A stretch of 64,000 nucleotides of DNA from Anaerolineae bacterium (GCA_021324435.1 JAJPIZ010000028.1:62001-126000); one strand, 5' to 3'; positions 51,001-59,809 are shown, counted from the stretch's first letter. Made by a program: numbers and translations. The notes: generated by a model not told the origin, from the sequence alone.

Positions 51001-52278
51001 GGCGACGTGCATGACATCGGGAAGAATCTCGTCAAAACGATTCTCTCCAACAACGGCTATGATGTGATTGACCTCGGCAAGCAGGTACCTGCCGAAACCA
51101 TTATTTCCAAAGCCGTTGAAGTCAACGCCACCGCGATTGGACTTTCGGCGTTGCTTGTATCAACATCAAAACAAATGCCGCTCATCGTCAACGAACTTCA
51201 CCGCCGCAATTTGAAATTCCCGGTGCTGGTGGGCGGCGCGGCCATTAATCGCCGCTTCGGGCGTCGCATCCTGTTCGCTGAAGATGGCAACGCTCACGAA
51301 CCCGGCGTCTTCTACTGTAAGGACGCATTTGAGGGTTTGGAGACGATGGATCAACTCATCGTCCCCGAGAAACGCGAAGAGTTGCTGGCGCAAATCCGCC
51401 GCGAAGCGGACCTCGAAATGGGTCGCGCTTCACAGGTGCCTGAGCATCGTAAAACAGCGACCCGCTCACAGGTCCAGCCTGAGCCGATCAATCATCCCCT
51501 CAAATGGGGTGCGCGCGTGGTCAAGGACATGCCGCTCGAGATCGTGTTGAAGCATCTCAGCCTCAATGAGTTATATCGTTTGTCGTGGGGAGCGAAGAAC
51601 GCCCACGGCGCGGAATGGGACAAATTGAAAAAGGAATTCGATGCGCGTCTGCAAAAGATGACCAGGGACGCATTGCGATTCAAATGGCTTAAACCGCAGG
51701 GCGTGTATGGACTCTTCCCATGCCAATCGGACGGCGATGAATTGATTATCTATGATCCTGAAACAATCAACTCTGCCTCGCCGGATGAACTGACGCGCTT
51801 CTCGTTCCCGCGCCAACCCTACGACGATCATCTGGCGCTGTCTGATTATTTTGCTTCAGTGAATTCAGGAAAAATTGATGTCGTTGCATTCCAAGTCGTG
51901 ACTGTCGGACAGGAAGCCACAGAAAAATTTGACGCGCTTCAGGCTAAGGGCGATTACTCCGAGGCGTACTTCACGCACGGGCTGGCCGTCCAGACCGCGG
52001 AGGCGACGGCGGCCTATTTGCACAATCACATCCGCCGCGAGCTGGGCATTGCGGAGGATCAGGGCAAACGCTATTCGTGGGGCTATCCCGCCATCCCCGA
52101 GCTCGAGGACCACAAGAAGGTCTTTGAGTTATTGCCCGCCGAAAAAGAACTCGGCATGACTCTCTCCGCCGCATACCAATTGATTCCCGAACAATCCACC
52201 GCCGCGATCATCGTCCACCACAAGGACGCCAAGTATTACAGCGTGGGCGAAAGCCGCGTGGAGCAGTTGATGAAGTGA
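48076..52278 (+). CDS. metH: Cobalamin-dependent methionine synthase with an inserted nuclease domain
   Basis: A 1400-residue MetH, about 200 longer than usual. Homocysteine domain: zinc cysteines C251 (GLNCSTGPEHM) and C317-C318 (GGCCGTTPEH). Pterin domain: ALDISCAVTERPDE and VPLVIDTTELDVLE region. B12 domain: cap and GDVHDIGKNLV, with H979 as the cobalt ligand. C-terminal activation domain: VQTAEATAAYLH, YSWGYPAIPELEDHK. Two insertions stand out: residues 116-135, encoded by a dispersed repeat, and residues 686-905, a DUF559 nuclease domain with GC-rich repeats on both sides in the cap region. Removing both gives about 1160 residues, the normal size. The frame is intact throughout. It is the third gene after the S-box. 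Confidence 0.93.
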   Translation: MTNRNYTNRRYLDALETKVLVFDGAMGTSLQNQHLAAEHFGGDQYNGCNDYLVISYPEAVEKVHRSFLEVGVDVIETNTFRSNRITMKEYGLQDRVIEINETAARLARRLADEYSTVDNRPLTVNGPPSTVHRQQRFVAGSIGPSGKLPSANDPELSNVSFDELADVFREQAVGLIRGGVDVLLIETSQDILEVKAAITGIHKAFDETQIYLPIQAQVTLDTTGRMLLGTDVNAALAILEGMGIDVIGLNCSTGPEHMREPIRILGENSTLPVSCIPNAGLPLNVDGQAVYPLEPEPFANDLYEFVTKHNISIVGGCCGTTPEHLKLLIEKLGTHPHPARPLHADPKLASAMSAIAMRQDPPPTLLGERCNAQGSRRFKKMLLEEDYDGILELAREQVDGGAHALDISCAVTERPDEAELMRKVVKKLEMGVDVPLVIDTTELDVLEVALKTAPGRCLINSTHLEAGRTKADKVFKLAKEHNAAVIVLTIDENGMAKTREKKLEVAKRIYDIAVNEHGLKPEDLVFDALTFTLATGDPEFANSAIETIEGIRLIKQNLPGVMASLGVSNLSFGLAPQARPVLNSVMLYHCMQAGLDMAIVNAAHVKPYAEIDEKERELAEDLIFNRRPDALQRYIEYFEKVTPTSESSAADPTEGMTPEQRLHWKIVHRKKEGVEADIDEIITRSLTPNPSLEGRGGLPSPFGGRVGDEGGLPLPLGEGRGEGIPREYNPRLPDELKKRIRELRKNVTDAEKLLWRILRNRGFHDAKFRRQHPKEGFILDFYCHEAKLCVELDGSQHKEDEQVKYDEERTKILFERRGIKVIRFWNSDVLNKTEEVLNVLWDLLDERLPSNSLTPSPSPVGEGNSLPSPFGRRAGDEGNFLPLSGEGSEMREDPLSPRERAGVRASQHETAVHTLNTVLLPAMKEVGDKFGAGELILPFVLQSAEVMKKAVAHLENYLEKKEGTSKGLVVLATVYGDVHDIGKNLVKTILSNNGYDVIDLGKQVPAETIISKAVEVNATAIGLSALLVSTSKQMPLIVNELHRRNLKFPVLVGGAAINRRFGRRILFAEDGNAHEPGVFYCKDAFEGLETMDQLIVPEKREELLAQIRREADLEMGRASQVPEHRKTATRSQVQPEPINHPLKWGARVVKDMPLEIVLKHLSLNELYRLSWGAKNAHGAEWDKLKKEFDARLQKMTRDALRFKWLKPQGVYGLFPCQSDGDELIIYDPETINSASPDELTRFSFPRQPYDDHLALSDYFASVNSGKIDVVAFQVVTVGQEATEKFDALQAKGDYSEAYFTHGLAVQTAEATAAYLHNHIRRELGIAEDQGKRYSWGYPAIPELEDHKKVFELLPAEKELGMTLSAAYQLIPEQSTAAIIVHHKDAKYYSVGESRVEQLMK
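48421..48480. repeat. In-frame GACCGTGGAC repeat inside metH
   Basis: The 60-nt stretch begins ACCGTGGACAATAGACCG, identical for 18 nt to the copy in pheT, and continues with CCACCGTCCACCGTCCACCG tandem units. It encodes TVDNRPLTVNGPPSTVHRQQ (residues 116-135), in a surface loop just before FVAGSIGPSG. Confidence 0.85.
50131..50789. mobile_element. Repeat-flanked DUF559 nuclease cassette inserted in frame in metH
   Basis: Left block 50131-50243 and right block 50631-50789 both begin CTCACCCCTAxCCCCTCTC and end in GGGGTGAGGG, so each is palindromic and together they bound the central piece with inverted ends. The centre (50251-50623) encodes a complete DUF559 (Vsr-like PD-(D/E)xK fold) domain: NVTDAEKLLWRILRNRGFHD, FILDFYCHEAKLCVELDGSQH with D780, E791 and D793 in MetH numbering. 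Everything, including the repeats, reads through in the metH frame. The central gene would normally be a free-standing protein of about 120 residues. Confidence 0.8.
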
Positions 52279-52290
52279 TGCGCGAATTTA

Positions 52291-52336
52291 CGCTAATCTT
52301 CGCGAAAGGATCTGTGTAAATTCGCGAAGATTAGCG
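52291..52336. repeat. Perfect 16-nt inverted repeat after metH
   Basis: CGCTAATCTTCGCGAA (52291-52306) is mirrored by TTCGCGAAGATTAGCG (52321-52336) around a 14-nt loop. It lies between metH and the next gene and may end the metH transcript. Confidence 0.75.
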
Positions 52337-52345
52337 GAGTAAGTG

Positions 52346-54133
52346 ATGACTTTTTTGAAAAAGCAATCTCCTTTAATCATCTTCATAATTGCTGTCATTC
52401 CTGGCTTATTCATCACGCACCAGTACGGCGAATCGTGGGACGAACTGCAATTCTACAAATATGCCGACCGTGCCCTCGCTGCCTATTCGTCGTGGCCGCG
52501 CACAGGGCAGATCGAACTGACCGGCAACACCTACGACAACTACGGCCCGGCCTTCGTGATGGCCGTCCAACTCGGCGCGAAAATCCTCCAGCCCATTTTC
52601 CGCTGGAGCGTCTCCGACCTGCGCCATCTGCTTTACTTCATCACCTATCTCGTCGGCATCTGGGCTTTTTACGCGCTCGCAAAAAGATGGCTGAGTCAAA
52701 CCTCGGCGGTCGGCGCGACCCTGCTGTTCGCGACCCAACCGCTCTTCTGGGGTCACGCCTTCATCAGCCCGAAAGACATTCCGTTCCTCACCTTCCTTTT
52801 GCTGACTCTCGAATTCGGATTCAGAATGGTTGACTCATTGCCTGAATGGTCTTCACCCAATCGGACTCTGCTCGCTCTGACCGCCCTGTGGCTGGCTTCC
52901 GTGTTCGGACTCTTCCTCGCCACCCCGGGCATCCACGCGTGGATCGAATCCCTCGTGCGCGCCGCGGCCGCCGGACAGACAAATATAATTTCTTCTATCG
53001 CGTCCGACATTCACACAGCGAAGCCTGAAATCTACATTCAAAAGTATTTCGTCTACTTCCTCTGGGCGCGCGCCATCTTCTTTCTTCTTTCCACTTTCCT
53101 TCTCGCACTTCTCTATCGCAAATATCATCCTTCATCCTTCATCCTTCTGGCTTCCATTGCCCCCGCGGCCATCCTGCTGGGAGTCACCACCTCCATCCGC
53201 GTGCTTGGACCGTTCGCCGCGTTCTTCGTCACGCTTTACGCATTACGCAATAAAGGAAAGAAGACCCTCCCCGCGTTGGCCGTCTATGCCATCATCTCGT
53301 TGGTCGTCACGTATTTGACCTGGCCGTATTTATGGCTAAATCCCATCGGACACTTTGTCGAGAGTGTGCGCGTGATGTCGGAATATCCCTGGCAGGGACG
53401 GGTGCTGTTCAACGGCGCGGACTATCCGTCCACCGGGTTGCCTGCTTCGTATCTGCCCGTCCTGTTGGGGATTCAATTAACGGAACCGGTTTGGGTTTTG
53501 TTTGCAGTTGGTTTGGCGGTGACCGTCTACGGGTCCGTGAAGAAGCGGATGGAGAGTCTCACATTGCTCGCGTTGACTGTTATCTGGTTCATCCTCCCGC
53601 TGATCGGATTCATCGTCACGCGTTCGCCGTTGTACGATAACTTCCGCCAGATCTTTTTCATCCTTCCGCCGATCTTTCTTGTGGCGGGAGTCGTGTTTGA
53701 AAAAATCAAACGCCCCGCGCTGCAAATCGCTTTGATTGCGTTATGTGTTCTGCCGGGTGTCATTGACGGCGCGCGCTTGCATCCATACGAATACATTTAT
53801 TACAACCGCTTCATCGGCGGCGAGGCAGGCGCGTTCCGCAGATTCGAATTGGATTACTGGGGCACGTCGTATCGCGAGGCCGCGGGCTGGCTGAATGTCA
53901 ACGCGCCTGCCAACGCGACCATTTGGGCCGAAGGCCCGGCGCATTTGCTCGGCTTGTATCTGCGCCCCGATTTGAAACTTTATTCATCCTACGAAGCCCA
54001 GCGCGCCGACCGTTATGATTACGTGGTGGCGCTCACACGCTACAATTTGGATTTGCAGTCCTACCCCGATGCACCGGTCGTCCACACGATTGAACGCAAC
54101 GGATCACTTTTAGCGGTGATCAAGAAACCCTGA
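52346..54133 (+). CDS. GT39/ArnT-like membrane glycosyltransferase
   Basis: A 595-residue protein with about 11 helices. The first loop ITHQYGESWDELQFYKYADR carries the acidic pair of the GT-C fold, and FISPKDIPFL is in the expected loop. The C-terminal domain (about 480-595) is soluble. Start ATG 52346 has GGAG 7 nt upstream; a GTG one codon earlier is possible. The substrate is unknown. It sits between two methionine-pathway genes without an obvious link. Confidence 0.78.
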   Translation: MTFLKKQSPLIIFIIAVIPGLFITHQYGESWDELQFYKYADRALAAYSSWPRTGQIELTGNTYDNYGPAFVMAVQLGAKILQPIFRWSVSDLRHLLYFITYLVGIWAFYALAKRWLSQTSAVGATLLFATQPLFWGHAFISPKDIPFLTFLLLTLEFGFRMVDSLPEWSSPNRTLLALTALWLASVFGLFLATPGIHAWIESLVRAAAAGQTNIISSIASDIHTAKPEIYIQKYFVYFLWARAIFFLLSTFLLALLYRKYHPSSFILLASIAPAAILLGVTTSIRVLGPFAAFFVTLYALRNKGKKTLPALAVYAIISLVVTYLTWPYLWLNPIGHFVESVRVMSEYPWQGRVLFNGADYPSTGLPASYLPVLLGIQLTEPVWVLFAVGLAVTVYGSVKKRMESLTLLALTVIWFILPLIGFIVTRSPLYDNFRQIFFILPPIFLVAGVVFEKIKRPALQIALIALCVLPGVIDGARLHPYEYIYYNRFIGGEAGAFRRFELDYWGTSYREAAGWLNVNAPANATIWAEGPAHLLGLYLRPDLKLYSSYEAQRADRYDYVVALTRYNLDLQSYPDAPVVHTIERNGSLLAVIKKP

Positions 54134-54143
54134 TGGAGAAACC

Positions 54144-56003
54144 ATGAGCAATCTACTTGAACGTCTTAATTCGGAAGTGATCCTGGCCGATGGCGCAATG
54201 GGAACCATGCTCCACAGCCGCGGCGTGAGTTTCGACAAATGTTTCGATGAATTGAATCTCACCAACCCCGCGGCGGTCGCCGATGTGCATCGTGAATACA
54301 TCGAAGCGGGCGCACAGTTGGTGTTGACCAACACCTTCGGCGCGAATCGATTCAAACTGGGCAAACATGGACTCGAGAAAAAAGTTACAGAGATCAACAA
54401 AGCCGGCGTGGAATTGGCAAAGCGCACGGTGGCCGCGTCGTTCAAAGACGTGTTGGTGGCAGGCGACATCGGGCCGCTGGGCGTGCGCATCGCCCCATTC
54501 GGACGAGTCCAGCCCGAGGCGGCGCGTGAAGCGTTTGCCGAGCAGATCAACGCGTTGTGCGAGGCTGGCGCGGACTTGATCGTCATCGAGACCATGACCG
54601 ATCTGCATGAAATCCGCGAGGCCATCAAAGCTGAGAAGGAAAATTGCACATTGCCCGTCGTTGCCTCGGTCACCTTCACGCGCGATGACCGCACCGTGCT
54701 CGGCGATGATCCGATGAAAGTGGCGCGCACACTGCATGAAGCAGGCGCAGACATCATCGGCGTCAATTGCTCCGGCGGCCCCGCGCAACTGCTCCGCATT
54801 TTGAAACAGATGCGCCATGCCGTGCCGGATGGAAAGTTCTGGGTCAAACCGAACGCGGGCTGGCCCGAACAAGTCGGTGGCCGCATCATGTATCCCGCAG
54901 ACCCTGATTACTTCGGCGATTATGCGCTGTCCTTTCGCGAGGCGGGCGCCTGTATCGTCGGCGGATGTTGCGGAACCACGCCTCAACACATCGCGGCGAT
55001 GCGCAAAGCGCTTGACACCGCGCCGGAAATCAACCCGATGCACATCACCATGTTACCCGCCGAGGAAATCATCGAAACCGCGCAGGAACAGCCCACACAG
55101 TTCGCGCAAAAACTGGCGGCGGGCAAATTCACCATCTCGGTCGAGATGGATCCGCCGCGCGGTCTATCCACCCATAAACTTTTGGCGGGCGCGTCCCTTT
55201 TGACCGAGGCCGGCGCGGACGTGATCAATGTGGCCGACTCGCCGATGGCGCGCATGAGAATGTCCGCCTGGGCAGTGTGCGACGTGGTGCAACGCAAAGT
55301 CAATGTGGAGACCACGCTTCATTTCCCGACCCGCGGCCGGAATCTGCTGCGAGTGCAAGGCGACCTGCTCGCGGCGCACGCGCTCGGCATCCGCAATGTG
55401 TTCGTGGTGATGGGCGACCCGACTGCCATCGGCGATTATCCCGAAGCGACCGATAATTATGATCTCGTTCCCTCCGGCTTGATCAAACTTATCAAGCAGG
55501 GATTCAACGCGGGCGTGGATCATTCCGGGACGAGCATCGGGCAACCGACCAACTTCTTCGTCGGCGCGGCGCTGAATCTTTGTCCGCCGGATGCAGATCA
55601 CGAGATCAAGAATCTGCATCGCAAGGTCAAAGCCGGGACCGATTTCTTCATCACCCAGCCCATCTATCAAGCCAAAGACGGTGAAGGATTCTTGGCGAAG
55701 AATGAATTGAAGCATGGCGCGTTGAACAAGCCGGTGCTGGTCGGCGTCCTGCCGCTGGTTAGCTTGAAACACGCCAACTTTCTCAATCACGAAGTGCCCG
55801 GCATTTCGATTCCTGATGAAATCATCGCGCGCATGGAAAAAGCGGGCGACCATGCCGCAGAAGAGGGCGTGAAGATCGCGGTAGAATTGATCGAACAGAT
55901 CAAGCCGTGGGCGCAGGGCGTTTACATCATGCCGCAGTTCAGCCGCTTCGATTTGATCGCAGACATCATAGACAAAGTAAAAGAGCCAGAGAGAGCCGCA
56001 TGA
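54144..56003 (+). CDS. Bifunctional homocysteine S-methyltransferase / methylenetetrahydrofolate reductase
   Basis: A 619-residue fusion. The N-terminal half is a homocysteine methyltransferase domain with the zinc site GVNCSGGP and VGGCCGTTPQH; the C-terminal half (from about 330) is an MTHFR barrel: FTISVEMDPPRG, NVADSPMARMRMS, VQGDLLAAHALGIRNVFVVMGD, DFFITQPIYQ. The same architecture is known from Bacillus YitJ. It supplies methyl-THF and can pass a methyl group to homocysteine. It works alongside metH, from which it is separated by a glycosyltransferase gene. Confidence 0.92.
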   Translation: MSNLLERLNSEVILADGAMGTMLHSRGVSFDKCFDELNLTNPAAVADVHREYIEAGAQLVLTNTFGANRFKLGKHGLEKKVTEINKAGVELAKRTVAASFKDVLVAGDIGPLGVRIAPFGRVQPEAAREAFAEQINALCEAGADLIVIETMTDLHEIREAIKAEKENCTLPVVASVTFTRDDRTVLGDDPMKVARTLHEAGADIIGVNCSGGPAQLLRILKQMRHAVPDGKFWVKPNAGWPEQVGGRIMYPADPDYFGDYALSFREAGACIVGGCCGTTPQHIAAMRKALDTAPEINPMHITMLPAEEIIETAQEQPTQFAQKLAAGKFTISVEMDPPRGLSTHKLLAGASLLTEAGADVINVADSPMARMRMSAWAVCDVVQRKVNVETTLHFPTRGRNLLRVQGDLLAAHALGIRNVFVVMGDPTAIGDYPEATDNYDLVPSGLIKLIKQGFNAGVDHSGTSIGQPTNFFVGAALNLCPPDADHEIKNLHRKVKAGTDFFITQPIYQAKDGEGFLAKNELKHGALNKPVLVGVLPLVSLKHANFLNHEVPGISIPDEIIARMEKAGDHAAEEGVKIAVELIEQIKPWAQGVYIMPQFSRFDLIADIIDKVKEPERAA

Positions 56004-56425
56004 TCATCAAGTGGTTGCAGAGACTTTTTATTGCATTGATCGTAGTGATGAGTCTCTATGCAAGCATTCAGACATTGATCTCCACAAAAGATTTGGGAAG
56101 CACCAGCGATGACCCGGTCGCAGATTGGGAAACCCGCTTCGAGCCGCTGAAGAAGCGGCTTCCGTTTGAACGCGGGGTCGTTGGCTATATTTCTGACTCA
56201 AGCGTGCCCGGCGCAGAATTCGATCCCGCCGATGAGGAGGGTGAATATGTTCTCGTGCAGTATGTGATGTCGCCCATCATCATCGTCAAAGGCACAGAGC
56301 AAGAATGGAATATTGCCAACCTGAGTCCAAAAGCCTATAAAATCTGGAGCAAGTCGAACACGGGACAGTTTGATATCATCCCGTTCAAGGGCAACATCTA
56401 TCTTCTCCATCGGGTGAGTAAATGA
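56000..56425 (+). CDS. Single-helix membrane protein
   Basis: A 141-residue protein starting at the ATG that overlaps the previous stop (ATGA). One helix at about 5-25 (WLQRLFIALIVVMSLYASI), then a soluble extracytoplasmic domain (VADWETRFEPLKKRLPFERG). It precedes another membrane glycosyltransferase and probably works with it. No family recognised. Confidence 0.65.
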   Translation: MIIKWLQRLFIALIVVMSLYASIQTLISTKDLGSTSDDPVADWETRFEPLKKRLPFERGVVGYISDSSVPGAEFDPADEEGEYVLVQYVMSPIIIVKGTEQEWNIANLSPKAYKIWSKSNTGQFDIIPFKGNIYLLHRVSK

Positions 56426-56441
56426 TGATACGCAGTTTCAC

Positions 56442-56528
56442 GTCGTTGCGAGGCGGTGCTTTTCCGCCGAAGCAATCTCCGCTGATGCCACGCGAGGGAA
56501 TTGCTTCGGGCTTCGCCCTCGCAACGAC
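56442..56528. repeat. Dispersed palindromic repeat with GTCGTTGCGAGG ends
   Basis: Outer arms GTCGTTGCGAGG (56442-56453) and CCTCGCAACGAC (56517-56528) are exact; inner GAAGCAAT (56469-56476) pairs with ATTGCTTC (56500-56507). This is the common CATTGCGAGCGAAGCAATC type of repeat. A fragment is near 42735. Confidence 0.8.
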
Positions 56529-56549
56529 ATCAAAAAGAAAGGTGGGGCA

Positions 56550-57959
56550 ATGATCCTGCTCATTGTCATCTTTCTTGTGCCCATTCTCATCGGCGGGCTG
56601 GTCGTTCATCTTCTCTGGCCTGAGAGAGATTTCAAGATTCTGATTTTCAAAGCCTTCCTGGGAATTGGGATTGGCCTCGGACTTTCATCCCTGCTCTATT
56701 TTCTTTATCTGCTCCCGTTTGCAGGCCAACACTGGTTCATCTTCGTTCAACTGACGATCTTCCTGACGCTTTTGGCCCTCACGATTTGGAAAGAAAGAAA
56801 GCAGGCCTGGCCTCCCCTCCCGCGCTGGAATTTGACGCGCACACAAACGATTCTTTCCGCGCTTGCCCTGATCGTCTTTTCGATTTCTCTCGCCAGCACC
56901 GCCAGTTATCTCCTGCGCCGCAAGCAGGGAGATTGGGACGCGTGGATGATGTTCAACCGCGCCGCGCGCTTCGTCTATCGCGACCAGGCTCACTGGCTCG
57001 AATCCTTTTCGCGCCAAATGGACCCGATCTTCCACGCCGATTATCCTCTGCTCCTGGCGATGAATACCGCCTCCGGCTGGGATGCACTCGGCATGGAGAC
57101 GCCCCGCGTGCCGATGATTCAGAGCGCGTTGTTCGCAATTGCGTGTCTAGGATTGGCGGTCAGCGCGCTGGCCTCGATCAAATCCACCTCGCAGGCCGCG
57201 CTGGGACTGATCATTTTGTGGGGCACCCCCGCGCTGGTGGACGAAGGTTCACGCGAATTGGCAGATGTCCCGCTGGCGTTTTATATTTTGGCAACCGGAA
57301 TTTTGATTTATCTTTTTGTGATTCACAGAAAACCGGCCTTGATTGCATTGGCGGGTCTCACCGCGGGCCTCGCCGCGTGGACAAAGAACGAAGGCAGTCT
57401 GTTCGTGATCGCGGTTGGCATCGCGCTTGCTGTCGCTTTCTTCAAGCAAAAGCCTTTCCGCATCCTTTCGCTTTACGGGCTGGGTCTCGCCTTCCCCTTT
57501 ACCATCGTGCTTTATTTCAAACTTTTCCTCGCCCCGCCCAGCGATGTGTTGAGCAACGGCGCGACGCGTTCGCTTCAACAAATCCTGAACCCCGCACGCC
57601 ATCTGGAAGTGCTGAAATTCTTCTGGGATCAATTCATCCACTTCGGCAACTGGACGGGTGTGTCACTGGTCATCGGTATCATCCCAATCCTGTTGGTCTA
57701 TTTCCTGCTTTTTCGTGCTCCGATCAACAAAGAACGTCTCCCGTTCTACTACGCAGGGATTACAATTCTCGTCATTCAGGCGTTTGGCGATTATGCGGTC
57801 TATCTCATCACCCCTTATGATCTAACCTGGCATCTGACCTACTCCGCAACCCGCATCGTCCTGCAGGTCTTTCCGTTGATCACGTTTTTGATTTTGTCCG
57901 CCAGCCAAACACCGGAGACAGTTTTCAGCAACGAACGGCTCGTGAAGCAATCTGCTTAA
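56550..57959 (+). CDS. Multi-pass membrane protein, GT-C-like
   Basis: A 469-residue protein with about 12 helices. The luminal loop contains RRKQGDWDAWMMFNRAARFV, a WD..A..N pattern seen in DUF2029/GT87-like and ArnT-like transferases, and QMDPIFHADYPLLLAM. It probably moves a sugar from a lipid carrier to an envelope polymer. GGTGGG precedes the ATG. It follows the small single-helix gene and the repeat. Confidence 0.7.
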   Translation: MILLIVIFLVPILIGGLVVHLLWPERDFKILIFKAFLGIGIGLGLSSLLYFLYLLPFAGQHWFIFVQLTIFLTLLALTIWKERKQAWPPLPRWNLTRTQTILSALALIVFSISLASTASYLLRRKQGDWDAWMMFNRAARFVYRDQAHWLESFSRQMDPIFHADYPLLLAMNTASGWDALGMETPRVPMIQSALFAIACLGLAVSALASIKSTSQAALGLIILWGTPALVDEGSRELADVPLAFYILATGILIYLFVIHRKPALIALAGLTAGLAAWTKNEGSLFVIAVGIALAVAFFKQKPFRILSLYGLGLAFPFTIVLYFKLFLAPPSDVLSNGATRSLQQILNPARHLEVLKFFWDQFIHFGNWTGVSLVIGIIPILLVYFLLFRAPINKERLPFYYAGITILVIQAFGDYAVYLITPYDLTWHLTYSATRIVLQVFPLITFLILSASQTPETVFSNERLVKQSA

Positions 57960-57983
57960 TCCGTGAAATCTGTGGATGGAACC

Positions 57984-58748
57984 ATGCTACTCACCGTTGA
58001 TATCGGAAACACCAATTTAACCCTCGGCCTGTATGAGGGCGATAAACTCAATCCGCACTGGCGGCTCGCCACCGACCATAATCGGATGCCGGATGAATAC
58101 GGCCTGCAATTGCTCGGCCTGCTTCAACACGCGGGCAAATCGGTCAAGGATTTGACCGGCATCTGCCTCGCCTCGGTCGTGCCGCCATTGACCAACCGCG
58201 TTGTGCAGGCTTGCCGCGAATATTTGAAACAAGAGCCACTGGTCGTGGACACGGGAGTCAAGACCGGAATCCGCATCCGTTACGAGGACCCGAAAGCGGT
58301 CGGCGCGGACCGTGTAGCGGACGCGGTCGCGACGATGCACCTCTACGGCGGCCCGGCCTGCATCGTGGACTTCGGCACCGCCACCACTTTCAACGCCCTC
58401 ACCAAAGAAGGCGATTACCTCGGCGGCGCGATCACCGCCGGCATCAACCTCGCCGCGGACGCGCTCTTCACACACGCGGCCAAACTTCAGCGCATTGATC
58501 TGCAACGCCCTCCCTCCGTCATTGGCCGCAACACCGTCCATGCCATGCAATCGGGACTGCTCTTCGGATATGTGAGCATGGTCGAGGGCATGGTGGCCCG
58601 CTTTCGGTCCGAGTTGGGAAGCGACATGAAAGTCATCGCCACGGGCGGCCTCGCGGAAACCGTCGCGCAGGAAACCAAAGTCATCAACATCCTCGCGCCG
58701 TGGCTTACACTGGACGGTCTGCGCATCATTTGGGAACTCAATCGTTAA
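57984..58748 (+). CDS. coaX: Type III pantothenate kinase
   Basis: A 254-residue ASKHA-fold kinase. Motifs: phosphate-1 MLLTVDIGNTNLTLGLYEG, GADRVADAVATMHLYG, DFGTATTFNALTKEGDYLGGAITAGI. It phosphorylates pantothenate, the first step of coenzyme A synthesis, and needs a monovalent cation. ATG 57984 is used; an in-frame GTG at 57963 has no better site. Followed by a terminator. Confidence 0.94.
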   Translation: MLLTVDIGNTNLTLGLYEGDKLNPHWRLATDHNRMPDEYGLQLLGLLQHAGKSVKDLTGICLASVVPPLTNRVVQACREYLKQEPLVVDTGVKTGIRIRYEDPKAVGADRVADAVATMHLYGGPACIVDFGTATTFNALTKEGDYLGGAITAGINLAADALFTHAAKLQRIDLQRPPSVIGRNTVHAMQSGLLFGYVSMVEGMVARFRSELGSDMKVIATGGLAETVAQETKVINILAPWLTLDGLRIIWELNR

Positions 58749-58770
58749 AGTTGCATAAGCATTCGAAAAT

Positions 58771-58810
58771 AAAACGCGGACGGGTGTACAATCCACCGTC
58801 CGCGTTTTTT
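58771..58810 (+). terminator. Rho-independent terminator
   Basis: Stem AAAACGCGGACGG/CCGTCCGCGTTTT with a 12-nt loop and TTTTTT. Closes coaX. Confidence 0.9.
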
Positions 58811-58822
58811 CAAGGAAGGAAT

Positions 58823-59809
58823 ATGAACTCTCGTTTCGCCCTCGTTTTGATCACCACATTATTATTGACCGGATGCAACGGAACCGTGTTCGCCGCCGAT
58901 CCCACCGCGACGGAAACAACCACGCCTCTTCCTCCGACGGAAACGGCCACCGTTACATTGACTGCTTCGCGAACCATCACCCCAACGTTTACTCCCTCAC
59001 CCACCGCAACGCCAACCTGGGTGGTGCAAGGCCCGGACGCGGTCCAAGTGCCGATCCTGATGTATCACCACATTGCGGTCTCGCCCGTGGACAGCCGCTA
59101 CTACGTTCCGCCCGATAGATTCGAAGACGAGATTCGCCTGCTTCACAATTGGGAATACACGCCCATCACAACCACCATGCTGGTGGACGCGATTCAAAAC
59201 GGAGCCTCGCTTCCGCCGCGTCCGATCATCATTACCTTCGATGACGCCAACGAGGATAACTACACCAACGCGTTTCCGATCATGAAGAAATATGGCATGA
59301 CCGGCGTTCTCTATCTTCCTTATGACTACATCGGCGGCACAGGCTATTTGACAGTGGACGAAATCAAAGAGATGGCCGCCGCGGGCTGGGAAGTGGGAAG
59401 CCACAGCCTCGATCATCCCAACCTGACCATTCTGGATCAACCGCGTCTGCGCGCCGAGATCGTAGATTCACGCAAGAAACTACAGGAATTGCTTGGAGTT
59501 CCCATTTTGACCTTTGCCTATCCATTCGGCGATGTGGGAAGCGCCGAAGTGGATTACGTGAAGTTCGCGGGCTACATCGCCGCCATGGGCGCGACGGGGT
59601 ACACCGCCGATCAGGGAAAGAATAACTTATACGTCTTGCAACGCTCCGAGATCAAAAGCTCAGACGATGCGAAATCTTTTATCCGTTTTCTGCCCTGGGC
59701 CGGAGACCCGTCATTCATTCCCACGGATACGCCCACACCCACGCCGACGGCTTCGCGCACACCAATCCCAACATATACACAATACCCAACGAAGACGCCA
59801 ACTCCGTGA
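58823..59809 (+). CDS. Polysaccharide deacetylase (CE4) lipoprotein
   Basis: A 328-residue protein. AAGGAAGG precedes ATG 58823. Lipobox MNSRFALVLITTLLLTGC (C18), a Thr/Pro-rich stalk, then a NodB domain: VPILMYHHIA, catalytic base and metal ligand in ITFDDANED, metal ligands H in GSHSLDHPN, and TFAYPFG. A second Thr/Pro-rich tail ends the protein (TPTPTASRTPIPTYTQYPTK). It likely removes acetyl groups from peptidoglycan or envelope glycans outside the membrane. Confidence 0.9.
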   Translation: MNSRFALVLITTLLLTGCNGTVFAADPTATETTTPLPPTETATVTLTASRTITPTFTPSPTATPTWVVQGPDAVQVPILMYHHIAVSPVDSRYYVPPDRFEDEIRLLHNWEYTPITTTMLVDAIQNGASLPPRPIIITFDDANEDNYTNAFPIMKKYGMTGVLYLPYDYIGGTGYLTVDEIKEMAAAGWEVGSHSLDHPNLTILDQPRLRAEIVDSRKKLQELLGVPILTFAYPFGDVGSAEVDYVKFAGYIAAMGATGYTADQGKNNLYVLQRSEIKSSDDAKSFIRFLPWAGDPSFIPTDTPTPTPTASRTPIPTYTQYPTKTPTP

